This document shows positions 23,968 to 35,911 of a DNA stretch of 64,000 nt, in pieces (positions within the stretch are counted from its first letter, which is position 1; each line of letters begins with the position of its first letter). The notes beneath the pieces are model-generated. The model made no database searches. It was given only the letters and a program-made list of their open reading frames with translations, and had not been told where the DNA came from. The stretch comes from Syncephalis plumigaleata (Eukaryota; Zoopagomycota; Zoopagomycetes; Zoopagales; Piptocephalidaceae), in NCBI GenBank assembly GCA_025201365.1, contig JAIXMF010000012.1, positions 310,001 to 374,000 on the forward strand. Direction: 5' to 3'. Both the position numbers and the translations under genes were made by a program.

Positions 23968-24607
23968 CGAATGGATGGGCTGGATATGCGAGAACAAAAA
24001 GGGGGGGTACATGGACAAATTAAGCAGCAACCCTAGATGATGTCCTCTTGCAAGATCTCACAATGATCTTTGTGTGGAGAAGAGTCATTATAGCTTTGTC
24101 AATCATTTCTCTATAAGCAACGATGACAAAAAAAATAAAAATAAGCGTTGAATGATGTTGCTACTGCTGCGTTGAAATGATAAAGTCATGAGATGAGAAA
24201 GGCACGGCTGATCTCGTTCCATAGGACCGTGCTCGCTTGTAATCATCCTGCGACAACGAGTCGTACGATAGCTGATAGTGGTAGGAGTGGAGCGGAATGC
24301 GTCCAGTCTAGTTTCCATCTCTGGAGAGCTGCATGTGCACACATGCACGTGTTTGACATGGTCGAGAGAACTATCGGCCTCTAGGGTTGATTCCAGTCGG
24401 GCCGTCTAAGCAGGCATGGTTGCTAGCCCGTGTTAAGGAACTTGTTTACTACTACAAAAGCGCTGCGAATGTCGGCGATTTCCCACTTTCCAGCATTGCA
24501 TCCTTTTTGTTATTCTACACAACAAGTTTCATTCTCTAGCCTTGATATCACTCCTATATTGTTCGTTGTTTTCGTCTTGAAAATACATCGTAATATTATT
24601 TAAGAAG

Positions 24608-26673
24608 ATGCAAGTCAGCAAGTGGGGAGACATGTTCACCTATGCTACCGATGGCGCGTGGGCCGGTGCCGTCAATGGAGGTACGCTAGTGAAGCGGAGA
24701 GCAAGGAGAGGAAAACATTGATGATGCAGGAATAAAGCAGCAACATCAACATCAACAATGACGACGACGACGACGATAACATGAAGCTAACATCATTGCA
24801 CTTTATTTTTATTATTATTGTCATTTAGCTCGTAGCTCAATTATCAGCATGATTTCCAATGCTACCGTCGGTCATCTACACATTGTAGATGTCGATGGCA
24901 CCACCTATGATATTGGTAATAAGCAGGCCAAGAAATCGAAAAACGACGAGCCAGTTGTAAAGTTATACGTATTAAACGACCGATTCTGGCTTAGAGTGGC
25001 ACTTTTCTCTGACGTGGTAGGTGATATGGTGTCATAATGCTTTTGCATCCCGCCTTGTACTGCCCCTAGATTGGCGAAAAAGAAAAAGGCCGAAACAATT
25101 GTGCTAATAAGTTCGCATATTTCATTTCTTGTTTGTTACCTATCGTCTAGGGATTCGGCGAGTCATACATGTATGAAGAAATTGACATTGATAGGCCCGT
25201 GGATCTAGTCAAGGTAAGTTCATACAAAAAGAAAGAAAGGAAAAGAGGGAGGGAGAAGAAGGGAGAAGAAGGGAGAGGAAGAGAAACACGGCATTGGCAT
25301 ACTGACACGTGCGTTTGTACATTGTGTGTGTGTGTGTGTTGTACGGTAAATATAGTTCTTCCTCCGTAACCGTGAGCAAATGGGTGAAGGCGCGACATGG
25401 GTTAGTCAAACGTTCGCGTACATGACCCGTTTGATGAGCTCCCGGTTTATCAACAATATTGCCAATTCGTTACGCAACATTCAGGAGCACTACGATCTGG
25501 GTAACCGACTCTTCTGCTCGTTCCTTGACGCCACCTTGACTTACTCCTCGGCCGAATGGGACTGGAAGCGCTGGGAGGCAGCACAACGAGGAGAGGCAAC
25601 CGAAGAGTCGCTGGAATCAGCGCAAATCCGTAAGATTCGCAAGCTTATCGATATGTGCAACTTGAAACCCGGTGATCGTCTATTGGAGATTGGCAGTGGT
25701 TGGGGTGCACTAAGCATCGAGGTAAGTGAACACAAAAAACATATGCTTGCTTCTTTGTTTTGTTTGTTAAACAATATCGATGATATTAACATGATCGACT
25801 CGTGTGTGCGTGTGTGTGTGTGTGTCATTTTCATTCTAGGCCGTGCTTCGTACCGGATGTACAGTCACTACATTAACTCTATCAGAGGAGCAGAAACAAA
25901 TGGCCGAGGCACGTATTCGTAAGGCAGGCCTCGAGGACAAGATCACCGTGCTACTATGCGATTATCGTAATCTCGAACCAACGGAGCAACCCTTCGACGC
26001 CATCATGTCCGTTGAAATGCTCGAGGCTGTCGGTCACGAATACTTGCCCGCCTTCTTCGAGCAATGCAATCGCTTGCTCCACCCGCATCATGGTATTCTA
26101 GTGGCGCAAGTAATCACCATGCCCGAGAATCGATACGAGAATTATCGTCGTAGTGTCGACTATATCAACAAGTACATCTTCCCTGGCGGTCATTGTCCCT
26201 CGTTGCACGCACTCATAAATGCCGCCACATCTGCCAGCTCCGGTAATCTAGTGTTGGACTCGGCCGAGAATCGTCCACGCGACTATGCACGCACGCTAAA
26301 GGAGTGGCGTCGTCGATTTGACGCTGCTGCCCCTACCCTCTGCAACGACGTCGATGGCGGTGAATTTGGCTCGGACGGTATTGCCGCCGACACTACTACT
26401 AGCGTGCAGAACACGCCAACAATCAGCGCCGACTCGCAATCATCGCTCGAGGCCGCGTCTAAAACCGATGATTCCCTACCCAAATGGCTGTCCGATGTGT
26501 GTGGCGAGCCTGTCACCTCCAAACCAACGGAACGATATGACAGGGTGTTCGAGCGTCGTTGGCGCTGGTACTTTGCCTATTGCGAGGGTGGATTTAGCGA
26601 GCGAGCCATTGGATTGATGCAATTACGCTTTACGCGACCAGCAAATAATCGACAAACTGCCGGTTATGAATAA
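24608..26673 (+). CDS. Cyclopropane-fatty-acyl-phospholipid synthase-like methyltransferase
   Basis: CFA synthases transfer a methylene from S-adenosylmethionine to the double bond of unsaturated phospholipid acyl chains. Five exons from the ATG at 24608 encode the N-terminal CFA domain (RFWLRVALFSDV, GFGESYMYEEIDID), the substrate-binding stretch IQEHYDLGNRLFCSFLD with LTYSSAEWDW, and the SAM-binding motif LLEIGSGWGALSIEA. They also encode the conserved MSVEMLEAVGHEYLPAFFE and QVITMPENRYENYRRSVDYI with YIFPGGHCPSL. The C-terminus has WRWYFAYCEGGF and GLMQLRFTRP, where the bacterial enzyme has its Y..YCE.GF motif. Introns are short (about 100-170 bp). A Ser/Thr/Asp-rich insert of roughly 60 residues before the last motif is extra compared with bacterial enzymes. 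No oxidase domain is fused, unlike plant cyclopropane synthases. The frame is clean. It converges on the secreted gene to its right, with about 200 bp between stops. Confidence 0.93.
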
Positions 26674-26724
26674 GTTATTGTGCTCGTTCATACATATATA
26701 TATCATCCCATCCCATCACTCTTT

Positions 26725-26760
26725 CATCATCATCATCATCATCATCATTATCATCATCAG
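26725..26760. repeat. ATC trinucleotide repeat
   Basis: About ten CAT/ATC units with one interruption, lying in the probable 3' UTR of the CFA-synthase-like gene. Confidence 0.8.
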
Positions 26761-26878
26761 TGTTTATGTTTATCTCGACCATATATATATAAGTTAAATA
26801 AATATTATCGTAGTTTTAGATTGCTATCTATCAATTCTATAATGGCAACGAATAATCATGTATTTATTTATGATAAAA

Positions 26879-28940
26879 TTAACCCACTAATTCAAACTTA
26901 TTTGATCCTGATCGAAGAACAAGTCGTTCTCGACAATTGTTATTTGGACACGTGTAAAGACGACGGGTCACGACATTCCAGCCGTTCTTGCCTTCATAGA
27001 AGTTGGCACGCTCTTGTAGGCCAGTCTCCAAAAAGTTGTACGCGTCCGTGGACAAATTGCTACTGTAAAACTCGTTGTAAACTGCGCCGTGATCCTTCAA
27101 ATTCGAGTTACTCCAGCTTCCCTTGCAGTAAGCGGCATTGGGCGATACACAGACAGAGACCCAGAATTGATCTGGATTGGCCGAAACAATAAGCTGACTG
27201 AATTTAACCTGGAAACTCTTATAATAGGTCTCGGCGGAAATGGTATATTTACCAGTCTTGAAATTGGCCAGTTCCTCGCGTAATTGTCCGATACGCGCCT
27301 TTTGGAACACCTCGTCGAACATACGATACAATAGTTCCGAGGCGAAATCGACCTGATTTAGAGCGTATATATTCCATTGCGCCAGATCAATGGGTGATGG
27401 TCCTTGGTTTCTACGTTTTTCCTGAGCTTGAGAGGCAACATAATCGCCTATCACCTGGGCACCACCTTTAATAACGCCAACAAGACCGGGTATCGGAATG
27501 AATCCAAGATCATACTAACGATACCCCAAATCTTCTCCCAAATTGACGGACGATTCTCTGGAGTAAGGAATATCTTCACTAAATCGGACACGAGTACCGT
27601 GGCCGCTCGTTGATAATCGCCGATGCTGTTGGCGTAGATGTGCACCGAATTAGCCAGGTCGAATGTCATTTCAAATACTTCAAGCGCTTCCGGTAATACA
27701 TCTCTGACCATTACTCGTTCGTCCTCCGTTAGACCTCGAACCGGTCGATCGCGCGACAATCCCATACGTGCGATAAAATCTTTAATCTGGAATGCATTAG
27801 CATAATCGACTATAGTCGACGTCTCGTCCATAGACTTGATCGTTTGTTTAATGTCTTCAAACAGCCATAGTTGCGATTCGTCATTATCGACACATGGTAC
27901 AAGTGTTAACTGCGCCATGTTCTTACGCTCACTTGCCAGGCACGCTTTGTACTGATAGGACATGATCTGGTAATAGTTGCTCGGGAGGCCTTCCTTCTTG
28001 ACAACTTTCATTTGGAACAGCTGATTGTCGCTGCCTGTGCATTTTGTAAGCATCATCGGGTAGCCATTAGGGGCCACCTTGACCGCGGTACCATTAGTCG
28101 ATGCATTCTGACTGGGATTATTCGCCGGAATAATGGGATTAGGAGCAGTCACGCCAACTGAGCCCACAGTTTTAGTGGCATCCGGTGCGGTGACGTCACG
28201 TCGTTGCAAATGAACAGTGCTGGATGTCTCCACATGTCCGCCATGGACTAGAGGAGCATGGAAATCAGCATCAATGCTACGTCGTTTGAGATTGTCAACA
28301 ACAATAGCGTGGATGTCTCCACATGTCCGCCATGGACTAGAGGAGCATGGAAATCATCACCAATGCTACGTCGCTGGAGCCGCATTTGTTGTGATGGAGC
28401 TTGCGTATCGGATGCTGGAATTTGACCTTGCGCATTAGATACTGGAATTTGTCCTTGCGCATTAGACGTTGGAATCTGAGCTTGCGCATTAGATACTGGA
28501 ACCTGTCCTTGCATATTGGGCTGTACTACCTGGGGCCGCATCGTAGCTTGTTGATTGGGATTTGTCACTGATAAACAAAGCCGTGGTTCGGCAAATCGAA
28601 TCATGTAAACGTGACTATCCTTTACGATCTCCCAGTAGCTTATCTTTTGATTAGCAGATGAAATGGAGCACTCTTCCTCATGTAGGCCGAGTAGCGTTTC
28701 GCCAAGATTATCCGCATTCTTAGAGGCTGCACACATTGCTTTGTCCTCTTTCTTCTGCGTCCACTGACGTAATTTGAAGATGGAGTACTTATCTTCTGGC
28801 GGATCATATAGACGCTGGGCAACATTACTAATGTCAACCACAGCGGTCGTTGAGTTTTTAGCGGCCTGACTCGCAACATTAGTAGCAAGCAATAATACGA
28901 CAGCCAGCCAGGCACTCTTAGTATCGATGGTTGTAATCAT
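26879..28940 (-). CDS. Secreted lectin-like protein, paralog of the gene at 35.9-37.8 kb
   Basis: The first ATG is at 28940 (MITTIDTKSAWLAVVLLLATN), a signal peptide; codons upstream lack ATG. The next domain (FKLRQWTQKKEDKAMC, ECSISSANQ, RLCLSV, then LTKCTGSDNQLFQMK, YKACLASERKN, ESQLWLF) looks like a ricin-B-type beta-trefoil with C-L and Q-x-W-like spacing. A QGQIP/VSNAQ repeat separates its halves. A helical middle region (LTEDERVMVRDVLPEALEVFE) and a Cys-containing C-terminal domain (FWVSVCVSPNAAYC, LYTCPNNNCRERLVLRS) follow. I know no characterised family with this whole architecture. The protein reads across three frame segments, matching the assembly-error pattern of its neighbours. 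It lies between the CFA-synthase-like gene and the amine oxidase gene, but its role in that pathway is unknown. Confidence 0.75.
28221..28373 (-). repeat. Imperfect tandem duplication inside the secreted gene
   Basis: Two copies of about 64 bp (28221-28284 and 28310-28373), 89 bp apart, share almost all bases and encode FHAPLVHGGHVET twice. The paralog at 35.9 kb has this block once (FNAPLVHRGKVEV). Confidence 0.9.
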
Positions 28941-29876
28941 AATTGGGCGTGTTTGCACGGAATAATTGCGCCTGCGCAATAGTAAAAAGATGGCGTTGAG
29001 TGAAGTAACACAAAGGGTAGAAATACGAAAAACGTAGCTAATAGAATGAAATGTGTAGATTTGTATAGATAGAGTGGAGTAGACGATCTAATCGAATGGA
29101 ATGGAATGGAAGAGACGAGCTATTTAAAGCTCCTTTTCTCTTTTGTTTTGACAGCCACTTGCTATTCTCGTTGTACTACTTGACGTCAATTGGAGGCGCC
29201 GTATGAAAATTAAAACAACGCTTCGTTTTTACATGTGAGACAGAAACAGAGACAGAAACAGAGACGGAGAGACAGAGAGAGAGAGGGCGGAGATGACCCG
29301 CCTGGCACTTCGCTCCCTAATTGCTGAAACAAACATTTCTATTTAAGGAACTATTGCATTATAATTCGAATGACAATAGCAAGCTATTCTGAATATCAAT
29401 GAATTTTAAGATTACATTAAGCATGATCATATTGCATAATAGTTGTAATTTGTCTATTTATTTGCTATTGTTCATTACTTATTATTATAATAACAATAGC
29501 AATAATAGTAGTAGTATCATGGGATTAAACAGATCCCATGAAACATAGGCCCTAATAAAACAGTATGAAACGAGACGACGAATAGTGCAAACATAGCCGA
29601 AAAAAGAAGAATAAAGGCACGGCTAATTACACTTGCGAGATGACTTTTACTTATAAAACAATATCTCGACTAATAAACACGTTTATTAATTCTTTCCCAA
29701 TTCTTGTGTGGTTACGAGCAATAACGATGGACTATATGTCAAAACAGTGCTTTGATTTACACTCATGTATGTGTTGCAATAGTATAATATCATTGATTAC
29801 TTATGTTTATTATCAATAGAAACAACCATTAAATACTCCATATATAAAGATTAATGTGCGCACAGATGCATGCACG
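28941..29876. other. Intergenic, promoter side of the secreted gene
   Basis: On the minus strand a TTTAAATA element lies at about 29117-29126, roughly 180 bp upstream of the secreted gene's ATG, and could be its TATA box. A GAATG and GA-rich run lies at about 29090-29290. The rest is AT-rich and probably holds the amine oxidase 3' UTR. I see no gene. Confidence 0.5.
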
Positions 29877-31902
29877 TTAATCCTCCTTCATGTCCTCCAG
29901 ATTGCTATCTGATGTTTGGGATTTGTTGCCGAATCCTGCCAGATTTATGAAGGTGGACGGGATTACACGTAGCAATACGTCGACCGATAACCATAACCAG
30001 CCCATGAACGTCCATAGAGCGGATTTCGCCCAGAAATCATCGTATTCCGCGTCGTGTAGACCAAATGGAGACTTGGCGCCGAGTGCTTCTGCTGCAGCCA
30101 TACCCGAACGGAATCCGTCCTCATGAAAACCGTAACCGGCCCATGCACCACAGAATGAAACACGATCGTAGGGAAGTTCACGTAGACGTCGTTGAGCTGC
30201 TACAGACTAAATAAATTACGTGAAAATGTTAGCATAACTTTTTATTAACTAGCAATGGTGATACGACTTACGTTGATGGTATACACAGGATGGTCATAGT
30301 CCCATTCGCCGAATACGGTGCCTTTACGTGGCTCGTAGGGTGGATTAACCGTAACGAATATCTGTCCATGCTTGGCTGGATCAATATTTTGCAATCGATT
30401 CATCCAATATGTACTACGCGTATAAATGAATGAATGAATGGATGAGTTAGTGATACACGTCAATCATCATCGTTATCTATCCGCTTCTTACAGTGACATG
30501 ACATTGTCTTTTCCCTTGACATCCATGCTTAGATAGTTCCAGGCTGACCATGCATGTACTCGTTTCGGCATCAACTAAATTGATTAATATACATATATAT
30601 ACATATATATATACGTTAATTACACAATAAATCATGCTGATCAATGTCGTACCTCTTGGTCACAGTGTAGAATGGCGCGGTTACGCTCAAAGCGAAAGTT
30701 CTTGAGCTCAGCACGCTCGGCATCCGTCGCTGAGTCACCGAGTATACGTAGTGATTGATCAGCATGACAGGCAAAGATAACATGATCATAGGTCGTCTGA
30801 CGTCCTTGGTTATCGGTCACGACACGCATTGTCGTTCGTTCTCTTGACGGATTCCACGGCACAATTCAAGTGGACCTGGTCTAGATTGGCACTGATGCGG
30901 CGGACATATTCACGACTGGAGAGCAGCGCGTGATGAGTGGAGGACAAAGAACAAAGAACAAAGAAAGAGGTATGCACGTCAACGACATGCATATGCAGCC
31001 CTTTTAAACAGGCAGTCACAATAATTGCACTAGAATCGTTGCAACCACTTACCTGCCACCGGCAACGGTCATCCATTGGGACGGTTGATTAATTGAAGTA
31101 GTCGATGATTGTGCAGGAAACGTGCTAAGGTCCAGGCTGGGAAATCCTTTGCACAAACCTCTGCAGGTGTCGACCACACGGACGCGGTCATGGGCTAAGA
31201 GAAATGTATAGGCACAGCCGACGAAGCGTAAATACGTTAATGTACAGCCACACGTATTGTAAGTATGATATCATTCAAGGAGGAGGAGATAATAACCGGA
31301 ATTGTTACCTACCATCAAGTAGTCATCGATGAACCCTTCCGAATAATTACCTTGCGCTAACCAATCCCAATGCTTAGTTGCTTTTCAGCTTCGGCGATAG
31401 TACTACTAGTGGCAAACTGCGTAAACTCCCAGTTAAACCGGATGATATCGTAGAGCATACGCCAGAATCGCCAACTGACTAGATTACTACGTTGACAGAA
31501 CACGGTGCTAACATCCGTGCCAGACCACTCGAGCTCGCCTTGATTACGGGAGACCGCGAAGGACATGTCGGAATTGGCGACGGGCACCTCGAGGTGCGCA
31601 AACAGTCGAATTAAATTGGGATAAGTGACACGATTGTAAACGATGAATCCAGTGTCTACGGGACAAGGTTGCAACTCGTCGAGTTCTTTCGGTGCATCAT
31701 GCGTTTCAAGCGCGGCTGCCGGTGGCTCATAGTCTACGGTGTTGGCATGTCCACCTAGTTTACTATCCGCTTCGTAGAGCGTCACTTGATGCGGCGAGTG
31801 CTCCTTTAGTAGCCAGGCTGCAGCTAAACCGGTAACGCCAGAGCCAATAACCGCGATACGAGCACTATTGCCCGTCGAGTTGGTGGTAATGTCGACCGTC
31901 AT
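29877..31902 (-). CDS. FAD-dependent amine-oxidase-like protein (fatty-acid modification cluster)
   Basis: The N-terminus from the ATG at 31902 has a dinucleotide-binding motif (IAVIGSGVTGLAAAWLL) and the following LYEADSKLGGHANTV, the classic FAD-binding start of the amine oxidase family. VDTGFIVYNRVTYPNLIRLF and GFIDDYLM then PMTASVWSTP match the bacterial oxidase encoded next to DUF1365 and CFA-synthase genes, and the N-terminal domain fused to plant cyclopropane synthases. Later exons give YDHVIFACHADQSL, NRAILHCDQEV, LMPKRVHAWSAWNY, GQIFVTVNPP and GAWAGYGFHEDGFRSG, the usual C-terminal FAD-contact motif. A C-terminal extension (about 75 residues, WTFMGWLWLSVDVLLRVIPS) may associate with a membrane. 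The reaction is unproven; desaturation of a modified acyl chain is plausible. One apparent missing base (about 31,378) and one apparent extra base (about 30,835) break the frame. It is divergent from the methyltransferase on its right. Confidence 0.88.
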
Positions 31903-32587
31903 TTCAAGTTAAGGTTCCGCGAATTAAGCAGGGAGTTAATAATTTCAATCAATAAATGGAAATGAATCGATGTATCGTCGTTGTATCGTCGTTGTATCGT
32001 AGTTGTCGTTGTCGTTGCCCTTGTCCTTGTCTTATACTTGTACCTTAGACTTTCAGAAAAATATGCGTTTGTCGAGCGAGTAAACAGGTAATTACGAAGT
32101 GCAGAATGTCGTCTTGGTTGAGATAGGAAGCAAACGGTGAGAACAAGGAAAAATGCGGCTAGAACGAGTAGATATGGCCTGTAGTCAATTATTGGTTACA
32201 ACCCTCGTTGAGACTCGAAATGGATATGGAGGAATTTGCACAATCACGTTTGTCGACTGCTCATGCATAATGCACATTACTATTAAGGGTGATATTAATT
32301 TTGTACTACTATAGCGACAGTGGTCGCGCGACTACAGAACCCGGCAGCTGATTTGCAGCATCGGACCGTTGCAGCAGGATGGACAGCATATGGCCGATAG
32401 TTGCTAACGGTGAGTGGCCCGCAATATATAAGTGGGCATCCATAATGCCGGCATTAATGCAGCATCAACATATTGCTACCGGATTGTCTCCCCTACTATT
32501 ATATACCACCTTGTCTCGTGTATACCCTCGATTTATCGCCGACACTTTTCTCTCAGTAAATAGCACGTTCTTCACTCAATCGAGAAA
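31903..32587. other. Shared divergent promoter of the oxidase and the second methyltransferase
   Basis: A 685-bp region lies between two genes transcribed outward. It contains a TTGTATCGTCG repeat near the oxidase start (about 31977-32010) and a TATA-like element facing the methyltransferase. No gene lies within it. The arrangement would allow co-regulation. Confidence 0.55.
32425..32432 (+). promoter_or_regulatory. Candidate TATA box of the second methyltransferase gene
   Basis: TATATAAG lies about 155 bp upstream of the ATG at 32588, a plausible distance if the 5' UTR is about 120 bp. Confidence 0.4.
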
Positions 32588-34438
32588 ATGTCTTCCGCAA
32601 CTGTAACTACAACCGAATATGGTTCAGGCGCTTCTGCCTCCAGTCCATCTCGTACTGGATGGGTATCCGACGATTGGACCGATTATCTTATTGACACTGG
32701 TATACTACCAGACTGGATTACGCGACGCTGTTCCCGCTTCCTACTAGGCCAGAGAGTGCAACAAATAAACGAGGCCGGCAGGTGGGAGGCTCAAACGGCC
32801 TCCGAGATGTCGTATATCGACACCGCGAAACAGCGAGATGCCACCACGCACACGGACGAGGCGAACCAGCAACACTACGAGGTAGGTAGCAAAGAGACGC
32901 ATTCCTATGTTTGCTGCAACCATTCCTATCGCTCATCACCAATTGGTTGCTAACTATTGCACTTGCAGGTCCCGACAGAATTCTTGCGACTGTGCCTTGG
33001 TAAACGTATGAAGTACTCGGCTTGCCTATTTCCACCAGGTAAGTAGCAGCGGTAGTAGCGGTAGTAGTAATGTGATGTGAGTCTGTGCGACGCTGCTTAT
33101 TCGCTTGTTCACTCGCTTGTTCCTCTGTGTTCTAACATCGCCATTGCACAGGTGTCACATGTCTGGACGAGGCGGAAGTTTTGATGTTTGAACAGTATTG
33201 CAATAAAGCAGGTCTACAGGATGGTCAAATGGTTCTAGATCTCGGTTGTGGCTGGGGTAGTCTGACCCTTTATTTAGCCGAGGTAAGCCTTTGCAATAAA
33301 CGTTAATGAAGGATGAACACTATTGTCATCATTACTCCTGCAAGGGACATTGATAATGATGATGATAGTGATGTGGATGATATGGATGATGTTGACAGTG
33401 TAACTAACATTCGTTTACTTGCCAATGTTAGAAATACCCAAAGTCAACCGTTCACGCCTTGAGTAACAGTCGCACGCAACGTATGTACATCGAAGCGGAA
33501 GCCAAACGTCGTGATCTACAGAATATCAAGGTTTTCGTCGGTGATGTGGCCAAATTTGAATTCCCCGAACACATCAAGTAAGTAGGAAAGAAAGAAAGAA
33601 AGAAAGAGCATGCCAGTCTAGTGTGTCAAGACGATCATAGGATACTAATTGGGTGGCGTTTAATCTGTCATCTTTCTTTCTCTCTATGTTATCAATTTCT
33701 AGATTTGATCGAGTACTTAGCATAGAAATGCTAGAGCATGTTCGTAATCACGAGCGTATCTTCGAGAAGGTATCCCGCTGGCTTACTAGCAGCGAGTCTC
33801 GCTTCTTCGTACATGTGTTCTGTCATCGCACTCGTTCCTATGATTTCGAAACGGAGGAAGGCGACTCGTGGATGGCTCGTCACTTCTTTACAGGTATTGT
33901 GTTAATTTACTATTTCTACATTCGTCGTTTATTACAACTAACTGTCGAAATGTTATCACATGTGTAAAGGTGGTTGCATGCCTAGCGAGCAACTATTCAT
34001 GAACTATCAAAAGGATCTACGTGTCGTTAACAGATGGTCATTAAGCGGTATGAACTATGGTAAGTAATTGGTGATTCTAATCGCTAAATCGTATCGGTAG
34101 ATGCACGTTTACTAACATTCTTTTTTCTTGTCCTAAGCCTACACCTCGGAAGCCTGGCTAGCCAATCTCGACAAGAATATCACCGAGGCCATCGAGGTGT
34201 TGCGCGTCGATTTAATCAAGCATTACATGAATAAACTACAAGGTGGTTCCTCCGAGGATGATGTCCCCTCGGTTTCAGCCGAACAACGTCGAAAGATCGA
34301 ATTGGAAGCCGCGAACGAGGCGCGTGTCCGAGTCAACCGCTGGCGTGTATTCTACATTGCAGTGGCCGAGTGCTTCGCCTACAATCAAGGGAGGAATGGG
34401 GCGTAGTCCATTATCTATTCGCTCCAAGAAAAGTGTAA
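32588..34438 (+). CDS. CFA/coclaurine N-methyltransferase-type SAM methyltransferase
   Basis: Exons from the ATG at 32588 encode a protein matching the coclaurine N-methyltransferase-like branch of the CFA-synthase superfamily: [62 protein letters not shown] (SAM-binding), [61 protein letters not shown] and [11 protein letters not shown]. The conserved C-terminal tail [11 protein letters not shown] is present in a frame shifted by one near 34,395, so the gene very likely ends at the TAA at 34436-34438. Plant members methylate alkaloids. Bacterial members sit beside amine oxidase genes and methylate unsaturated fatty acids. Given the divergent oxidase gene, a lipid substrate is more likely here. 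Introns are short, with GTAAGT/GTAGGT donors. Confidence 0.87.
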
Positions 34439-35911
34439 AGTCATAAGAAGAATAGATTCATCCATCATGCTAAATACGCTGTCGTTTACTTCCCCTATCT
34501 TCCTCTTAAACAATAGTAAATAAATCGTCATAGTTTATTCGAGAAATAGAATGATAAAATTAAACATAGGCATAGTAGTCAGGCCAATAGCATTTTCTAA
34601 TCGGGATGAAGCAATCAGTTATTAGGCAAGGCCCTTCACTGGCTAACTCTCAGCTGGATTGTAATCGTTCAGTACTATCGTACGCTACAGGACATTACCC
34701 CTGCAAATTAAGTCTTTTAATCTCTACTTGAACAGTCCGAACACGTCTATGTTTACCCTGTAGTCATCTAAGAAACACCGAACGATCATGCCTTTTGCAT
34801 CGTTGTATCCAGTGTCCAGGCTAACAAGTCTCGCCATCATCAACTCAAAGGAACATCACTATCGGAAGAGGCAGCCCCATACTTGCTATTACGATGGTCG
34901 TGGCTGTTCTCCTGAATGTTGCACCGTTCCTTGCCAACATACTTTACCATGTCATTATTTATTGAATACGTGGCTTTATTATTACGTAAATGCGAAGAAA
35001 GAAAACTGCCAGCGATTACTACGCTAGCTTTGCTTATCGTCGTTTCAAATGTTTTACAATCGCGCGGTTGCATTTCGTTGTTATAGCATGTTTGACAGCA
35101 GAATGCTAGTATTATTAGTCCATGTTTCGAATGAGGCTGTTATACGGCCTATTTCGCTACTACTGTAGAAGTTTCCCCATTACTAAACAGTAACGGGTTA
35201 GGCCTTTCAGCCATTATACACTATAAGGCGAGCATAGGGATAGTATCGGGCGAAAAGGAGGATATGAAAAATTACAGGCTATCATTAGCGTACAAGCGTA
35301 TATTGCTAATTAACAGCAATGAACTAACTAACTACCTAACTAGCTAGCTAGCTAGTAAGCCAGCTAATAGTAGTGGTACCCGGATAAGTACCAGGACATG
35401 CCTAAATGGGTATGCATTCAATAGGAATAACTGACGTTCCACCTGTTTAGAACAGTGTTCTTTGCTGTTCAAAATGATTTTCCTCCCTATAGGAAAGATG
35501 TTTCAACTTCGCGTGCAAGCAGTCCGCAGTTGTTACAATGACTACTATTGCCTCCTCTCCGTCATCAAAGTTGGACATCGCTTATTTGCCGTGTTGTGCT
35601 TCAAAACGAAAAAGTACAAATTGACGATATATTACTGCATATTCCAAACTTCAACATCATCCCAATCCACTCTCCATCTCTTTCTTACACACACACCACA
35701 CGCTCACGTACAATTCTTTTCTCGTAAAATAATTGTACGGTTGAAAGGTGTCTTGCTAAGCAAACACCTGCATTATTTTCAAACATACATCCACGCTATC
35801 AAGAAGTTACGCTTTACTTAAATTAACTCGCGACGATTATCAATTAGGCTTGCCTTTTTATTACATATTTATATCAATCACGTTAATTGGACAGCTATTA
35901 CTGTCATCGGG
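34439..35911. other. Intergenic, no gene seen
   Basis: About 1.5 kb between the second methyltransferase and the secreted paralog. Open frames are short with no conserved motif. A CTAG-rich stretch (about 35330-35365) is the only repeat. The last few hundred bases should hold the promoter of the secreted gene; no clear TATA box stands out. Confidence 0.5.

Larger units (their letters stand above)
21438..24607. other. 3.2-kb divergent intergenic region
   Basis: It separates the DUF1365 gene and the cyclopropane-synthase-like gene, which are transcribed away from each other. It contains AGT repeats (about 21464-21485), a TC run (about 22402-22435), a CAT/ATC run (about 22886-22916) and TATGTCTG repeats (about 23936-23963). 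No open frame shows conservation or splice context. Confidence 0.5.

Noticed and set aside
32379-32606. Upstream ATG (MDSIWPIVANG) as start of the second methyltransferase
   Set aside because: Its frame does not continue into the conserved protein, and it overlaps the candidate TATA box; the ATG at 32588 fits better.
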